A stretch of 38,562 bases of DNA from assembly GCF_000003815.2 (NCBI RefSeq), contig NC_049992.1, positions 9,407,150-9,445,711 on the forward strand, given 5' to 3'. The position numbers were made by a program, and so were the translations under genes. This DNA is from Branchiostoma floridae. Lineage: Eukaryota > Chordata > Leptocardii > Amphioxiformes > Branchiostomatidae. The notes below the pieces were generated by a model that had not been told where the DNA came from, did not search any database, and was given only the letters and a program-made list of their open reading frames with translations. The first letter of the stretch is position 1. Every line of letters starts with the position of its first letter. Shown piece after piece: positions 1 through 9,840 of the stretch.

Positions 1-1750
1 CGATATATCCGGGCCAATTCCAAGGTCTGAACAGTGGCAAGTTGACCAAGTGTATGACTGTGCGGACACCTTCTCTATCTCACTCTTTCTTTTTTTAAAT
101 CACTACCCGTCTCCTATATCCTGTAGTTCAGGGCTCCGGGCTCGTCCTTCAACTCCCGGGCTAAGCTCGAGTGAGAGCATATGGTGTGCTCTGTATTTAG
201 ACCCTTCCTCTCGCAAGCATCTCAGGATAGTACTCAATTCCTTGTCCATCTGTCCTCTGTTCGGATTTAGATTTGTGTCGACATATCGAGGGGCCCAAAT
301 TTACCTCATATATATAAACTATGTTCCCCCAGCCCTTACCAAGGCAGATCAGCCCGCCGATCTCACATTAGCGCTCCGGGGGAGTTTAAGCCGGAAGGAG
401 TTGTCGCTACCCTTTTCGGGGAAAGGGCAGGTGGACCTTACAAAGTTCTGTTGTTATTTTGAAAAATAGCTCAATACACCCTTGAGCCCTATCTAGTCCC
501 TGATTCGCTACTGCAATAGCCTGCTGACAAACTGTGGTGTGTTGTAGCTGGCTACCTGGGGTGGTCATCAATCCTAGGTTCTCCTCCCTCTGACCAAGGG
601 CCTTGGAGAGCCTTTCTACAGTCATCCTGCCAGACCCCTGCACGATAGATATTGAGATTGGGCTGCGGTGTGATAACCAGGCTCGATCCCGGCTGGCTCC
701 CAGGGAAAAAGATCCACGAAACGCACATATCTTTGACCCGTATTTCAACTGAACCGAGAAGTTTTTAACCAAAAGAACCAACCTACCGTAACTTGGTTGT
801 ATCTCTCTCTATCTCCCTGTATGTCACAGAAGGTCGTTCAGCTCTTGATCTTTGAGCAGATGTTATACAATGGCTTATTCATATACCTACATCAACATTG
901 CAGCATTGGCCAGATGCCTTGATTCCTTGAAACCGCTGCCATAAAATGGATTACCCGAAATCCAACACTTATCTGGCCAGGCGCAGATTATTGCACAATA
1001 TCAATGTAACATGTAACATGCTTGAAATAATCTTTTTAATTTCAACGTCGTTTAATTGTATTGATATTTCTTTATGGTAATATTTAACTTGTGTATCAAC
1101 AACATCATACTACACAGCACATTAAGCCAACGTATCGCGACACTAAGACACTAGCACATACAGCCCGGAACATCATCATGACTTACCAAGCATACAATTC
1201 CTCAATCATCTCTATCAAGATACAATGTATATAAGTCAAACAATATTACCGTCGCCATGGCAATGCTTTTTCATTGCCACACTTTTTTCTTATTGGGCCG
1301 GTCCAGAAAAACCGGATCTGTAAGAATTCGGTGGACCAGATGGTGAACCGGAAGTTAGACCTTTTAGAAAATGAAGTGGTTAATCTGCAGAAATCCACAT
1401 GTTTGGGGATCACAGATTGAAAAAAAAAACAGTTTTGCAGTTAATCGTATAGTGGCAGTTGACCTTGTGAGGATGTTAAAACGCCAGTGGGACTCAAATA
1501 CCCAACCGAACAGATTTCTTTGTAACAGAATAGGCCATTGTTCTGAGTATTGTGCATTCACAAGTTTTCATACACTGAATTAGGTCCAGGTTCAGGTCCG
1601 GACAGGGACTTGATCCTTTGGACCTGAATTTTCTGCACCGGTACCCACCCCTATTCACAGTACATGTAGTCGGTGTAACGCAAACTCCGCTGTACGGGGC
1701 TGTACCTTATCCCTCCCCGCAGAGTTCGCTTCTATGGTGCCGGTGGATGT
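1..1750. other. No recognisable gene; possible old repeat sequence
   Basis: I see no exon with a recognisable domain here. An open frame on the minus strand (781 to 407, 124 residues) and one on the plus strand (50-469) overlap; neither shows a motif I recognise and neither has convincing splice signals. The stretch around 1300-1640 repeats words such as GGTCCAG and GGACC, which looks like degenerate repeat DNA. Nothing is called. Confidence 0.4.
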
Positions 1751-1756
1751 TGGGCG

Positions 1757-2465
1757 GGCATCCTTACATAGTCAACCTTTCATCGTCTGAACATCACTTA
1801 GCTGATGAAGCCACGGGTCAGATTAACTGTCAGGAAGGATCCTGTGAAACCCGAGCCATGGGATCATTTGTCAATGTGATCTGTCTAGACATTCCTTCAT
1901 TGTTGCCATGAATAAAGGATGTCTGGCGATAAAACCATTCCAAACATACACTCTAAAAAGAGCGATTCTTCACCAAGGTCAGTGCACAATAGTTGTGACA
2001 AATATCATTAACAAGAGAGCCCACATTTCTTTGTAAAGATATCCTCTCGGTAAGAGTGCTTAATTGAATGGATATATATTCACGCCGCAGATACAAAAGG
2101 AACAACGGTTCTGCAGGAGACATGTTATATCCGAGTAATATTGTCGACAGAAAAAACGTTTTTCAAGAGTTAAATAGGCGCCATTTCATGGTTCAAAGAA
2201 ATCGCACTCTCATCCTATATCGACAGTGGATGCTATTTCTATCTATACAATGTGCTTTGTAGTTTGAAAAGTCGTGGGGTGTTTAAAAAAAATCCCGTCC
2301 CCGTCTTTTATGAATTATTGGTGAGGTCGTCCTATTTTTACTTCAAAGTGCGGGGTGTTAGTCATTCATTCCTTTGCTAGTATTCTGTTCTGAGTGGTAC
2401 GGACGGTGTCGAGAGGATGGAATGATGGCGACACTTCCAGGAGTGAAGCTTTGCTTGTTAGTCTG
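1757..2465 (+). repeat. Upstream copy of the promoter and first-exon segment
   Basis: Parts of this segment match the DNA upstream of the signal-peptide exon at 12314. About 1780-1880 resembles 11757-11860 (shared words such as ACATCACTT and CAGATTAAC). About 2160-2460 resembles 12155-12360, including TTCAAAGAAAT, the TTTTAT box region and GAATGATGGCRACRCTTCC. This looks like a segmental duplication of the 5' end of the large gene, now diverged. Confidence 0.6.
2422..2460 (+). pseudogene. Truncated copy of the signal-peptide first exon
   Basis: Two in-frame ATGs (2422, 2425) start the peptide [12 protein letters not shown], the same start as the intact first exons at 8659 and 12314. Identity ends after about 13 codons, and the GT donor found in the other copies is absent because the sequence runs into the tandem repeat that begins near 2504. 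It is best read as a broken duplicate of exon 1 of the large receptor gene. It could still start a transcript with a different second exon, for example towards the ILEI exons, but I see no donor that keeps the frame. Confidence 0.6.
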
Positions 2466-2503
2466 TGACCAGAACCTCTGGTCGACAGACTTTTAGTTTT
2501 GTC

Positions 2504-3236
2504 ACGTTTACGCGCGTTCGCAGCTGTATCTATATGTTCCTATTGTCTGAATTCTATGTGGTTTGGCAGGTCCTTTGTACTGAGGTTGACGATGATGCTC
2601 GTGATTTTTTTCGCGGCAGGTGGTTTTATTATGGATGTTATAAAAATAGCACCCCTACAATTTGTTCGTCTTGCGGTGTTTTGGTCCAGATCCTCTGCAT
2701 GTGGGTCATGATGTAATCGGATATTGTCAAGCAGATGCGTGGTTTTACCTGATCGTCAAAGTTATTCGCGTTCGCATCTGTATTTGCATGTTCCCGTTGT
2801 CGCATACGTACGTTGTTTGGCAGGTCCTCTGCACTGAGGTTGACGATGATGCACATTTTTTTTTTCGCGGCTGCAGGTTTTATTATGGATGTATAAAAAT
2901 ATCACCCCTACAATTTCTTCGTCTTGTGGTGTTTTGGTCCAGGGCCGCTTTGTTTGAGCCTTGCCATAATAAAATATAGCAAGCAGATGCGTGGTTTTAT
3001 TTGATCCTCAAAGTTATTCGCGTTCGCATCTGTAACTGCATGTTCCCGTTGTCGCAAACGTACGTTGTTTGGCAAGTCCTCTGCACTGAGGTTGACGATG
3101 ATGCACTTTTTTTTTCGCGGCAGCTGGTTTTATTATGGATGTATAAAAATATCACCCCTACAATTTGTTCGTCTTACGGTGTTTTGGTCCAGGGCCGCTT
3201 TGACAGTTGTTCACCTTTCTCGAAATATGTTGGATT
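2504..3236. repeat. Tandem repeat, three copies of about 250 bp
   Basis: Three copies start near 2506, 2761 and 3011. Each contains GCGTTCGCATCTG, TTTGGCAGGTCCTCTGCACT, GAGGTTGACGATGATGC, a T-run followed by CGCGG, and GTTTTGGTCCAG. Copies 2 and 3 are closest to each other. Open frames reported through the repeat differ in frame from copy to copy, so I do not treat it as coding. Confidence 0.9.
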
Positions 3237-4147
3237 ATGATTTTACCATACACACAAGTTGACAGTTGTTCACCTTGCTCCAAATATGTCAACATCTGTG
3301 ACCATCTGTGACCAGCTGTTCATGTTGTCAACAGCTGCGACCAGCTGGTAATGATATGTTTGACAACTTCAATCTACTTTGAATATGACAGTATCACCTA
3401 TTTATGGTAATTTTATGTAGCTGCGGGTCAATGCCCATTTACGCTTTAAAGGAATTCTGGTACTTTTATTATGATAATGCTGTCTTCATATATACTTGTA
3501 CCTTCAGCCTCTTGTTATGGCTGTAATAATTTCAGAAATCCAAGTTTGCCAAGACTAGTCTGAATAGACAAAGCTGGGTTAACGCACTACACGATGAAAC
3601 GTGTAAGCCATATTATAGATTATGAAATTACATCAAGGTCCTGTTCCGTGCTTCATACTTATTACGTCCATAACAGAAACATGTTAGTACTTGGTGCGTT
3701 TGTCAGTCTGCCTGTCGGTCTTGTAGCACTTGTAGCTGTGTCTTCTGTGAATGTGCCTGTGTATTAGACCATTCGGTTAATTATCGTCACCATAACTTTA
3801 GACTTTGACAACATGTTATCTCACAATCCATACTTGTTTAGGTCTTTAACATTAAGATTCACATGAAACACACATATTAAGCAACTTTAGATAAAACGAT
3901 ATAGTTAACAACGTGAAAAGGATCATTATAGTATATATAGCATTATGGGTTTACAAGCGGACACAATCTTTCTTGTTTCCACAACCACGAAAGGTTTCAC
4001 CGTGTGGGCTCGCTCGTGTGGAACTGATGACTTGACTAACCCCCACAGCGACACATACATCGTCAGTAGCGGACAGCAGAGCAGGGCTGAGGGTGACTAT
4101 GATATTCATTTACACTTGACATAAAACTCGGTGGGTGACCTGTAACC
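3237..4147. other. Intergenic or intronic DNA with no recognisable gene
   Basis: The start (3240-3350) has short repeated words such as GACAGTTGTTCACC and GTGACCAGCTG. The remainder is AT-rich, with no domain-bearing open frame and no splice-bounded exon that I can support. It runs into the assembly gap. Confidence 0.5.
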
Positions 4148-4668
4148 NNNNNNNNNNNNNNNNNNNNNNNNNNNNNNNNNNNNNNNNNNNNNNNNNNNNN
4201 NNNNNNNNNNNNNNNNNNNNNNNNNNNNNNNNNNNNNNNNNNNNNNNNNNNNNNNNNNNNNNNNNNNNNNNNNNNNNNNNNNNNNNNNNNNNNNNNNNNN
4301 NNNNNNNNNNNNNNNNNNNNNNNNNNNNNNNNNNNNNNNNNNNNNNNNNNNNNNNNNNNNNNNNNNNNNNNNNNNNNNNNNNNNNNNNNNNNNNNNNNNN
4401 NNNNNNNNNNNNNNNNNNNNNNNNNNNNNNNNNNNNNNNNNNNNNNNNNNNNNNNNNNNNNNNNNNNNNNNNNNNNNNNNNNNNNNNNNNNNNNNNNNNN
4501 NNNNNNNNNNNNNNNNNNNNNNNNNNNNNNNNNNNNNNNNNNNNNNNNNNNNNNNNNNNNNNNNNNNNNNNNNNNNNNNNNNNNNNNNNNNNNNNNNNNN
4601 NNNNNNNNNNNNNNNNNNNNNNNNNNNNNNNNNNNNNNNNNNNNNNNNNNNNNNNNNNNNNNNNNNNN
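4148..4668. other. Assembly gap (N run)
   Basis: This is a run of unknown bases. It probably hides the 5' part of the first visible ILEI-domain exon, because the open frame enters at 4669 already inside the domain. Confidence 0.99.
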
Positions 4669-4812
4669 GGTCCCCTGCGAGGGCATCAGGCGTTCATTTT
4701 AGATGAGCGGACGGGAACAGTGGTGCATAAGGCTACTTTCGACACCTATCATAATGGAGGAGGCGTGGCGGCCGCACGAAACATGACGACCTTCCTACAA
4801 GGAGTGGCTGAG
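4669..4812 (+). CDS. ILEI/FAM3-type domain, exon a (5' end lost in gap)
   Basis: The peptide includes GHQAFILDERTGTV and ATFDTYHN, followed by MTTFLQGVAE. This is the pattern of the ILEI (interleukin-like EMT inducer, FAM3/PANDER-like) domain: a hydrophobic strand, LDxxTG, FDTY, then a helix ending in a short linker. The domain is found in FAM3 cytokines, POMGNT1 and CEMIP/TMEM2-type extracellular proteins. In POMGNT1 it binds carbohydrate; the ligand here is unknown. The exon ends at GAG|GTAAGG in phase 0, and its start is hidden in the N run. It continues in exons at 5640 and 5992. Confidence 0.8.
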
Positions 4813-5639
4813 GTAAGGATTCAATAAACCTGCTGGTACTTAAGTCTGCTGAATCCACAGCCTTCACAACATAAGATCATTCTTCATTTTTTTTGTGGCA
4901 ACGTGTTTTAGTAAATGTTAACAGGACTAATGTATGAACACGGCTAACGACTTCTGTGATTTGTATCGTCACCATCTGTTTTTATTGATCAACAAAAGAA
5001 TATACAAGACACAGAGGTGCTCGGTGCACTCAGTTTCCAAATTATTTACACGACAAGCCGAATTGTTGTCATTCCACTGCAAACATGGAAGATAGTGGCT
5101 TATTGGTGATTATTGCTAGACTAACATTATACTATATTCCTCTCTCGTTCTGGCATTCTTTTCTTCAGTTTATACAAGGAAGTTCTGCGCTTCAGCTTGG
5201 TTTATCAAAATACGGTGAACGTTTGTTTGTGTAGTAACGATTGTAACATGCTAGCTGTATGGAAACTTCAACTCGATGTATCAGAGACAATGCCGTCTTT
5301 CACAGAGGGGAGAGTGGCATGATGTCAGTTACTCCCTTCAGTGAGCCTCCCGTAGCCTCCTTCGCAGCCTTTTGGAGAGGCTGCGTTTATTTCTGCCGAT
5401 TGGCGATGATTTTCAACATTTGCGAAGGTTCTGCGAAGGTTCTCTATGCTGGGAAAGGGAGCAAAACTTAGTGCTCCCCAAACAAATAAATGCCGCTGCT
5501 CCAGATGTCTGCGACGGAGGCTACGTATGTTTGTACCGAAATGTCGGTGTGTTTTATTCTCCTCGACGAACGCTCATGCAGTATCCTACGAAACTAGGGA
5601 ATATCATCATCTTTACATGTTGCTACCGTTTTGCTGCAG
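4813..5639. other. Intron between ILEI exons a and b
   Basis: This is AT-rich intron DNA bounded by GTAAGG at 4813 and TTGCTGCAG at 5631-5639. Short open frames inside it carry no domain that I recognise. Confidence 0.7.
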
Positions 5640-5736
5640 GGAAGGATCATAGTTATAATTGTTTGCGGCAGTGGGAACACAGACGTGGACAACGAACCCA
5701 ATCTGGCACCTTACGGATCTACAACTACTCGACTAG
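5640..5736 (+). CDS. ILEI/FAM3-type domain, exon b
   Basis: The acceptor TTGCTGCAG precedes GRIIVIIVCGSG and later LAPYGSTTTRL. This matches the central ILEI strand (G-hydrophobic-V-hydrophobic, then an acidic turn) and the LxxxGS turn. The exon enters in phase 0, matching exon a, and leaves in phase 1 (CTA G|GTGCTG). If the donor is not used, the frame stops a few codons later (GTG TAA), which supports splicing here. Confidence 0.75.
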
Positions 5737-5991
5737 GTGCTGTGTAATTTGTTAAATGTTGAACATATAGAAAATTGTATCCAGCGAAATTCAATCTTTT
5801 TGGTGATAAGGCCTCAAATATTATACTTTAGAAATTTAAATTTGCCGAATAATGTTTTGCGCCATTCATCGGTAAATAAAACATTTGATAGCTATATATT
5901 AGTTTCTACTGTGCATTTGTATGACGTGACGGAAAGGTTACGCCATGCATTTGTAATAATGCATTTTCGATATTTTGCTATCCCACGAAAG

Positions 5992-6108
5992 GGTTTCGAG
6001 AGTCCTATGCCATGATCACACAGAAGGGAAAGACTCCATCTTGGTTCGTGGAGAAGATGAACGCTATAAGTGAAGGACCAACCGTTGTAGAGGTCTTCAT
6101 ACCAACAG
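5992..6108 (+). CDS. ILEI/FAM3-type domain, exon c
   Basis: The peptide has GFRESYAMITQKGKTPSWF and then EGPTVVEVFIPTG. It is the C-terminal half of an ILEI domain (GWRDSYALIGxKG...FxE pattern, then the last strand). It enters in phase 1 after CCCACGAAAG and leaves in phase 1 (ACA G|GTACAC), so the domain ends in the phase typical of shuffled extracellular modules. The next supported exon is the linker at 7141. Confidence 0.78.
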
Positions 6109-6618
6109 GTACACAAACATACATACACCTCGAACCACCTTTCATGTAAACAGTTGACGCATGCCCCGTAACCGTAAGGTGTGCCCTATAATAAGAATTC
6201 TCACATGTAGTCCTTGATCATGAGATGAAGGGGATTGTGGGTAATGTCGCATTAATTGCGGTAAACAAACGGTGACGGTATAATGTTTCGGACGCGTTTT
6301 GTAAATCATCACATGACCACCCACCTACCAAATCTCTGAAGTATCCATCCACAGTTTTAATCTGTTCACAAACGCACAAATGTTCGCAGACAAGGACACC
6401 TGCATGGCGGTAAGTACCATTTACTTCGGCAGTGTGAGTCTATGCGCTCTATATACATGTAATGGGCCCCACTCATGCTTTGGGCTCAATTGGAAAAAGA
6501 GGCCCCGCCGTGTTTTTTTATTTACTAGTACTTTCGGACGTGACCCCTACGTGGCCGCGTGGGACACCCTGCGATAACAGACTTATTTTGAGTTAAAATC
6601 AACCCGGGATCCGTCGTA
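6109..6618. other. Intron DNA without recognisable exon
   Basis: A small candidate exon near 6388-6411 (GCAG before ACAAGG, GCG|GTAAGT after) was considered, but its phases (in 1, out 0) do not connect the neighbouring exons. Nothing else is supported. Confidence 0.45.
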
Positions 6619-6950
6619 ATACCCCCCTCACATTAGGCGAAAATCGATCGGACGACGAGTCTGCGAGCTCTCAATTACCAGGAGGCTATGCTCCTGCCTT
6701 TCACAGGATCACTCTGACATTTCTTTTNNNNNNNNNNNNNNNNNNNNNNNNNNNNNNNNNNNNNNNNNNNNNNNNNNNNNNNNNNNNNNNNNNNNNNNNN
6801 NNNNNNNNNNNNNNNNNNNNNNNNNNNCCTGACGGGAGGGGGAGAACTCTGGCATTTCTTGTCGGCAGCAGGCCCATGCCTCCTCGTAATTTAGGGCTCG
6901 CAGACTCGTCGTCCGATCGATTTTCGCCTAATGTGAGGGGGGGGGGGGTA
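6619..6950. repeat. Inverted-repeat (MITE-like) element containing an assembly gap
   Basis: The left arm at about 6619-6700 (CCCCCCTCACATTAGGCGAA, GATCGGACGACGAGTCTGCG) is repeated in reverse complement at about 6879-6950. The N run 6728-6827 lies in the loop, which is what one expects when a hairpin is hard to sequence. A G-run of about 13 sits at the right end. Confidence 0.8.
6728..6827. other. Assembly gap (N run)
   Basis: One hundred unknown bases lie inside the inverted-repeat element. The size is probably a placeholder. Confidence 0.99.
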
Positions 6951-7140
6951 TAACAAATAGACGCTGAGCACACCAAGAGGAACCTCCGTGGATCCCAGTC
7001 CACCGGGACATATTTGTGACTTCGGGGCGCGGTCGGATCTACTGTGTGCCGTAGTGGCCGAAGCATTAGGAGTAGGAAGCGCCTGTGATACCTACTTACA
7101 TTGTTTATATATTTTTTTAATTTCTAATAAGGTTCTACAG

Positions 7141-7197
7141 CCGTGACGACAGTTCCTCCAGACACCATTGCGACCTCCGTCTTCGACACGGGAAAAG
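7141..7197 (+). CDS. Thr/Ser-rich linker exon after the ILEI domain
   Basis: The exon follows GGTTCTACAG and ends at GGAAAAG|GTGAGA, phase 1 in and phase 1 out (57 bp). It encodes AVTTVPPDTIATSVFDTGK, a short linker suited to O-glycosylation and similar in nature to the linker exon at 18651. Such linkers join modules, so another module should follow. The next phase-1 acceptor that I can support is the PAN exon at 13083, so this exon may feed into the large receptor gene. That join is an inference. Confidence 0.55.
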
Positions 7198-8615
7198 GTG
7201 AGATAATATATACAATGTACTCTATATGGAAACTTTTTCTCTAGATAGTGGTAACATACTAGTATATTGAGGTGCCTAAGAAACCTGGCCCCTTGGGAGC
7301 CCACATAGATAATAGTTTTTTTTTTTACTTTTCTATCGTTGCAATATCCTTTCATCAAGATATAGATTTGGGCACATACATGACGTACAGAACTATCCTA
7401 TGGATTGTTACTTGAATGATAGTCCTATGATATGAACGGCGGGGGATAGACATCTCTATACTGATCAATTGAGAGAAAAACATCCTGACAGAGAAACATC
7501 GATATCTAGAAGCCACGAAGACCCATGCCTCTAGAGCATATTTTCTGTTGTTTACGCTTTTAAGAATTTCCCCTTTGATATTCATAATAATTACAGGTTT
7601 GCGATAGCAAAACCTGTATTGTTTTCGTTGCTGTCCGTACATGGGCGCCGCCATATTGTCTCAAGGGAGTGCTGTGTTTCGTCCCAAGGGGATGTTGCAT
7701 GATGGGAAGTGGTGTCGTCATTTTGACGTGTTAATGATGACGTGGAATGTTTTGAGCTTGCTGTTGCAGACTTGTCAGAAAATATACAGGGTCGACAGCC
7801 GCACAACAATGAATGGTGGAATTGAGATTTTGCATGGAAACGTGGTCGTATGGGAAACAGTGGGACGGCATTAAATGTAACTACATCAGGCGTAATTGTA
7901 TAGACAGTCTTAATTTTCAAATCCCCAAACTCCTCACAGACAACGCCCAATGGCTGGAAGTCTTTTCAACCGAAAAGGGAACGGGGCAGATCGTTGTATT
8001 TTCTTCTTGCTAAAACCTATATCCGTGTAATACCTTTGAACATCTGATTTTACACATTTGAACGTGATGGAGCAAGGTTTTTCCCTTGCACCTGCCCGTG
8101 TGAAAATATTTTTCCTCGGCAGTCCCTCAGCCTCCAACGTTGTCCTTCGCCCACTAGATACCGTACATTCCCTAGGATATGAACTTTGGACCAAAACTTT
8201 GACAGGGGGTACAGTATCATATCACTTCTGAAAAATTAGCACCTTCTGTATCGGTGATTGATGGCTAGAAAATGTTGAATTTGGAGGGGATTTCACTCAC
8301 TACCGACCTCTGAAATTCTTGTTAGGATGACAGTCCCCTTAAGAATTTGCTATTTTGGACATATTCCATCTATTTATTGAGATTGCAGACAGTGCAATAC
8401 ATGGCAAACCCAGGCAGCTTAGCTGATATTGGGTGCCTAAACATACATACAACTAGAGTTCAACGACCCCATACCTTCGCCAAATGATTCTATCTTTTAA
8501 AACTGCTGTATTAATTGTGTTTGTCATTAATTATGCAAATAAGATTCTCATTTGCCACGGATGTTGTCAGATTCAGAATCTATCACTTATTCTACACATA
8601 ACTCTTTGGTAAGTC
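7198..8615. other. Non-coding stretch with interspersed repeat sequence
   Basis: About 7331-7480 is repeated at 8996-9082 plus 9547-9617. Open frames here, including the one at 7641-7874, show no known domain and lack consistent splice signals. No gene is called. Confidence 0.5.
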
Positions 8616-8619
8616 ATCT

Positions 8620-8990
8620 GGGTGGTACGAAAGGTACGGAAGCTGTCCAGAGGATAGAATGATGGCGACGCTTCCAGGAGTGAAGCTTTGCTTGTTCATG
8701 CTTGTTTTCAACATAGTGCTAAACGGAGAGAAGAATCACGTGTTGGCTGGTAATCATTACGCTGTTGGTACTCTCCAACATGAGTTGGTGGACAAAAATT
8801 GTGACCAAGTGCGGTAGGGAGTGCGGACAGGAACGGGACGTATGATAGAAAAGTCGCAATCTTTGCATGGAGCTTGACTTTGTAGCTACTTGGTTCCTTT
8901 TGTGGCTAGCAAACACTTCTTATCTACCAACAAACCTCAACAGTGGAGATGAACTTGTTCCTTAAGCTTTAGCCTATAATTAGTGACACG
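8620..8990 (+). repeat. Middle copy of the first-exon segment (about 370 bp)
   Basis: This matches 12273-12644 closely along its whole length. Shared words include GGAAGCTGTCCAGAGGAT, GTGAAGCTTTGCTTGTTCAT, CTTGGTTCCTTTTGTGGCTA and AGCCTATAATTAGTGACAC. It carries the signal-peptide exon and the first part of the following intron, but not the TATA-like region seen at 12194. Confidence 0.85.
8659..8749 (+). CDS. Signal-peptide first exon, alternative or duplicate copy
   Basis: Two ATGs (8659, 8662) open a 30-codon frame beginning [17 protein letters not shown], a hydrophobic signal peptide, and ending NHVLA. The end is GCT G|GTAATC, phase 1. It has the same length (91 bp) and phase as the exon at 12314, and all differences leave the frame open. 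It could serve as an alternative first exon spliced to the PAN exon at 13083, or be a relic of a duplicated gene. Its donor GTAATC is weaker than GTAAGC in the 12314 copy. Confidence 0.5.
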
Positions 8991-9082
8991 TTCACTATCG
9001 TTGCAATATCCTAGCCTGTCATGAAAAATAGCTTTGGGCACATACATGTACAGAAGTTTCTGTTCTATCCTATGGATTTTTT

Positions 9083-9546
9083 TTTCATAATGGTTTATTT
9101 CTTATCCAACTACTCGATACAGGGCCAGTAAGACCCTGAATTGTGCTGCCGCGTTACATTTAAAAAAATACAGGAACATTAAAAATGATATATGTACAGT
9201 TAAGAATTACATTGCTGTGCCGAAATACCGTTAACGTTATATATGATAAAACAGTTTAACAATCATCTAAAACGGATATTGCATATGATTTCATAAAAGC
9301 AATGTACGCCTGTAAGTGGCCTTTACAGGTAGCTGTGTCATGACGTCATGAGAGGACATTGTTTTCGTTCAGTAGTCTTATAATATACGGGATGCTGCTG
9401 TTTCTGAATCTTTTAGTTCTGGTTTTTACTGCATCAAGTTCGTTGGATTCTCTAGTGCGTCGGGCACTGATCTGCCCTCGTAGAGGAGGGAGTAGGCTTC
9501 TGAAGGACGTGCTACTCAGCAGCTTCCTCCCGAAGCGGAGACACAA
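9083..9546 (-). mobile_element. 5'-truncated non-LTR retrotransposon (LINE) fragment
   Basis: Read on the minus strand, the 3' end of a reverse-transcriptase ORF (9546 to 9346; RSLLPPLRGQISARRTR, then KTRTKRFRNSSIPYIIRLLN) is followed by a 3' UTR with GGGTCTTACTGGCCCTG and AATAAACC, and an A-run. It interrupts an older repeat: the flanks 8996-9082 and 9547-9617 match the uninterrupted copy at 7331-7480. The empty site therefore shows the insertion boundaries directly. Confidence 0.8.
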
Positions 9547-9627
9547 GTTACTTGAATGATAGTCCTATGATATAAACTGCGGGGGGATAGACATCTCTAC
9601 ACTGATCAATTGAGAAAAAACGCGAGT

Positions 9628-9741
9628 ACAAATTGGACAAATATAGATACATAACATGCCAGATGAGTTAGCTGACCGAGAAGTATGGAGCGACCCAGCT
9701 AACTCGTCTGACATGTTACCTGTTTACATTTGTCCAATTTC
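9628..9741. repeat. Short hairpin element
   Basis: AAATTGGACAAATA and GATGAGTTAGCTG on the left pair with CAGCTAACTCGTC and TTTGTCCAATTT on the right. It is a near-palindrome of about 115 bp, MITE-like, with no coding capacity. Confidence 0.85.
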
Positions 9742-9840
9742 TATTGTTTTTCCAACGACCCATGGGGCCTGGTGGAGGTAAATACTCCCATGCGCGCCTC
9801 ATACGGACTTAAATATATACACAGGTGTGACCCCACCTTA

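Noticed and set aside
407-781. Minus-strand 124-codon frame at the left edge
   Set aside because: It has no recognised domain and no splice or promoter context, and it overlaps another open frame; it may be old retroelement sequence but I cannot support that.
2465-3262. Cysteine- and phenylalanine-rich frames in the 250-bp repeat
   Set aside because: The frame changes between copies and the unit has indels, so the similarity is at DNA level only.
4063-4827. Long open frames on both strands across the N run
   Set aside because: The length comes from unknown bases. Only the plus-strand part from 4669 is supported, by ILEI motifs.
6388-6411. Micro-exon between GCAG and GTAAGT
   Set aside because: Its phases do not join the ILEI exon c to the linker exon, and skipping it keeps the frame.
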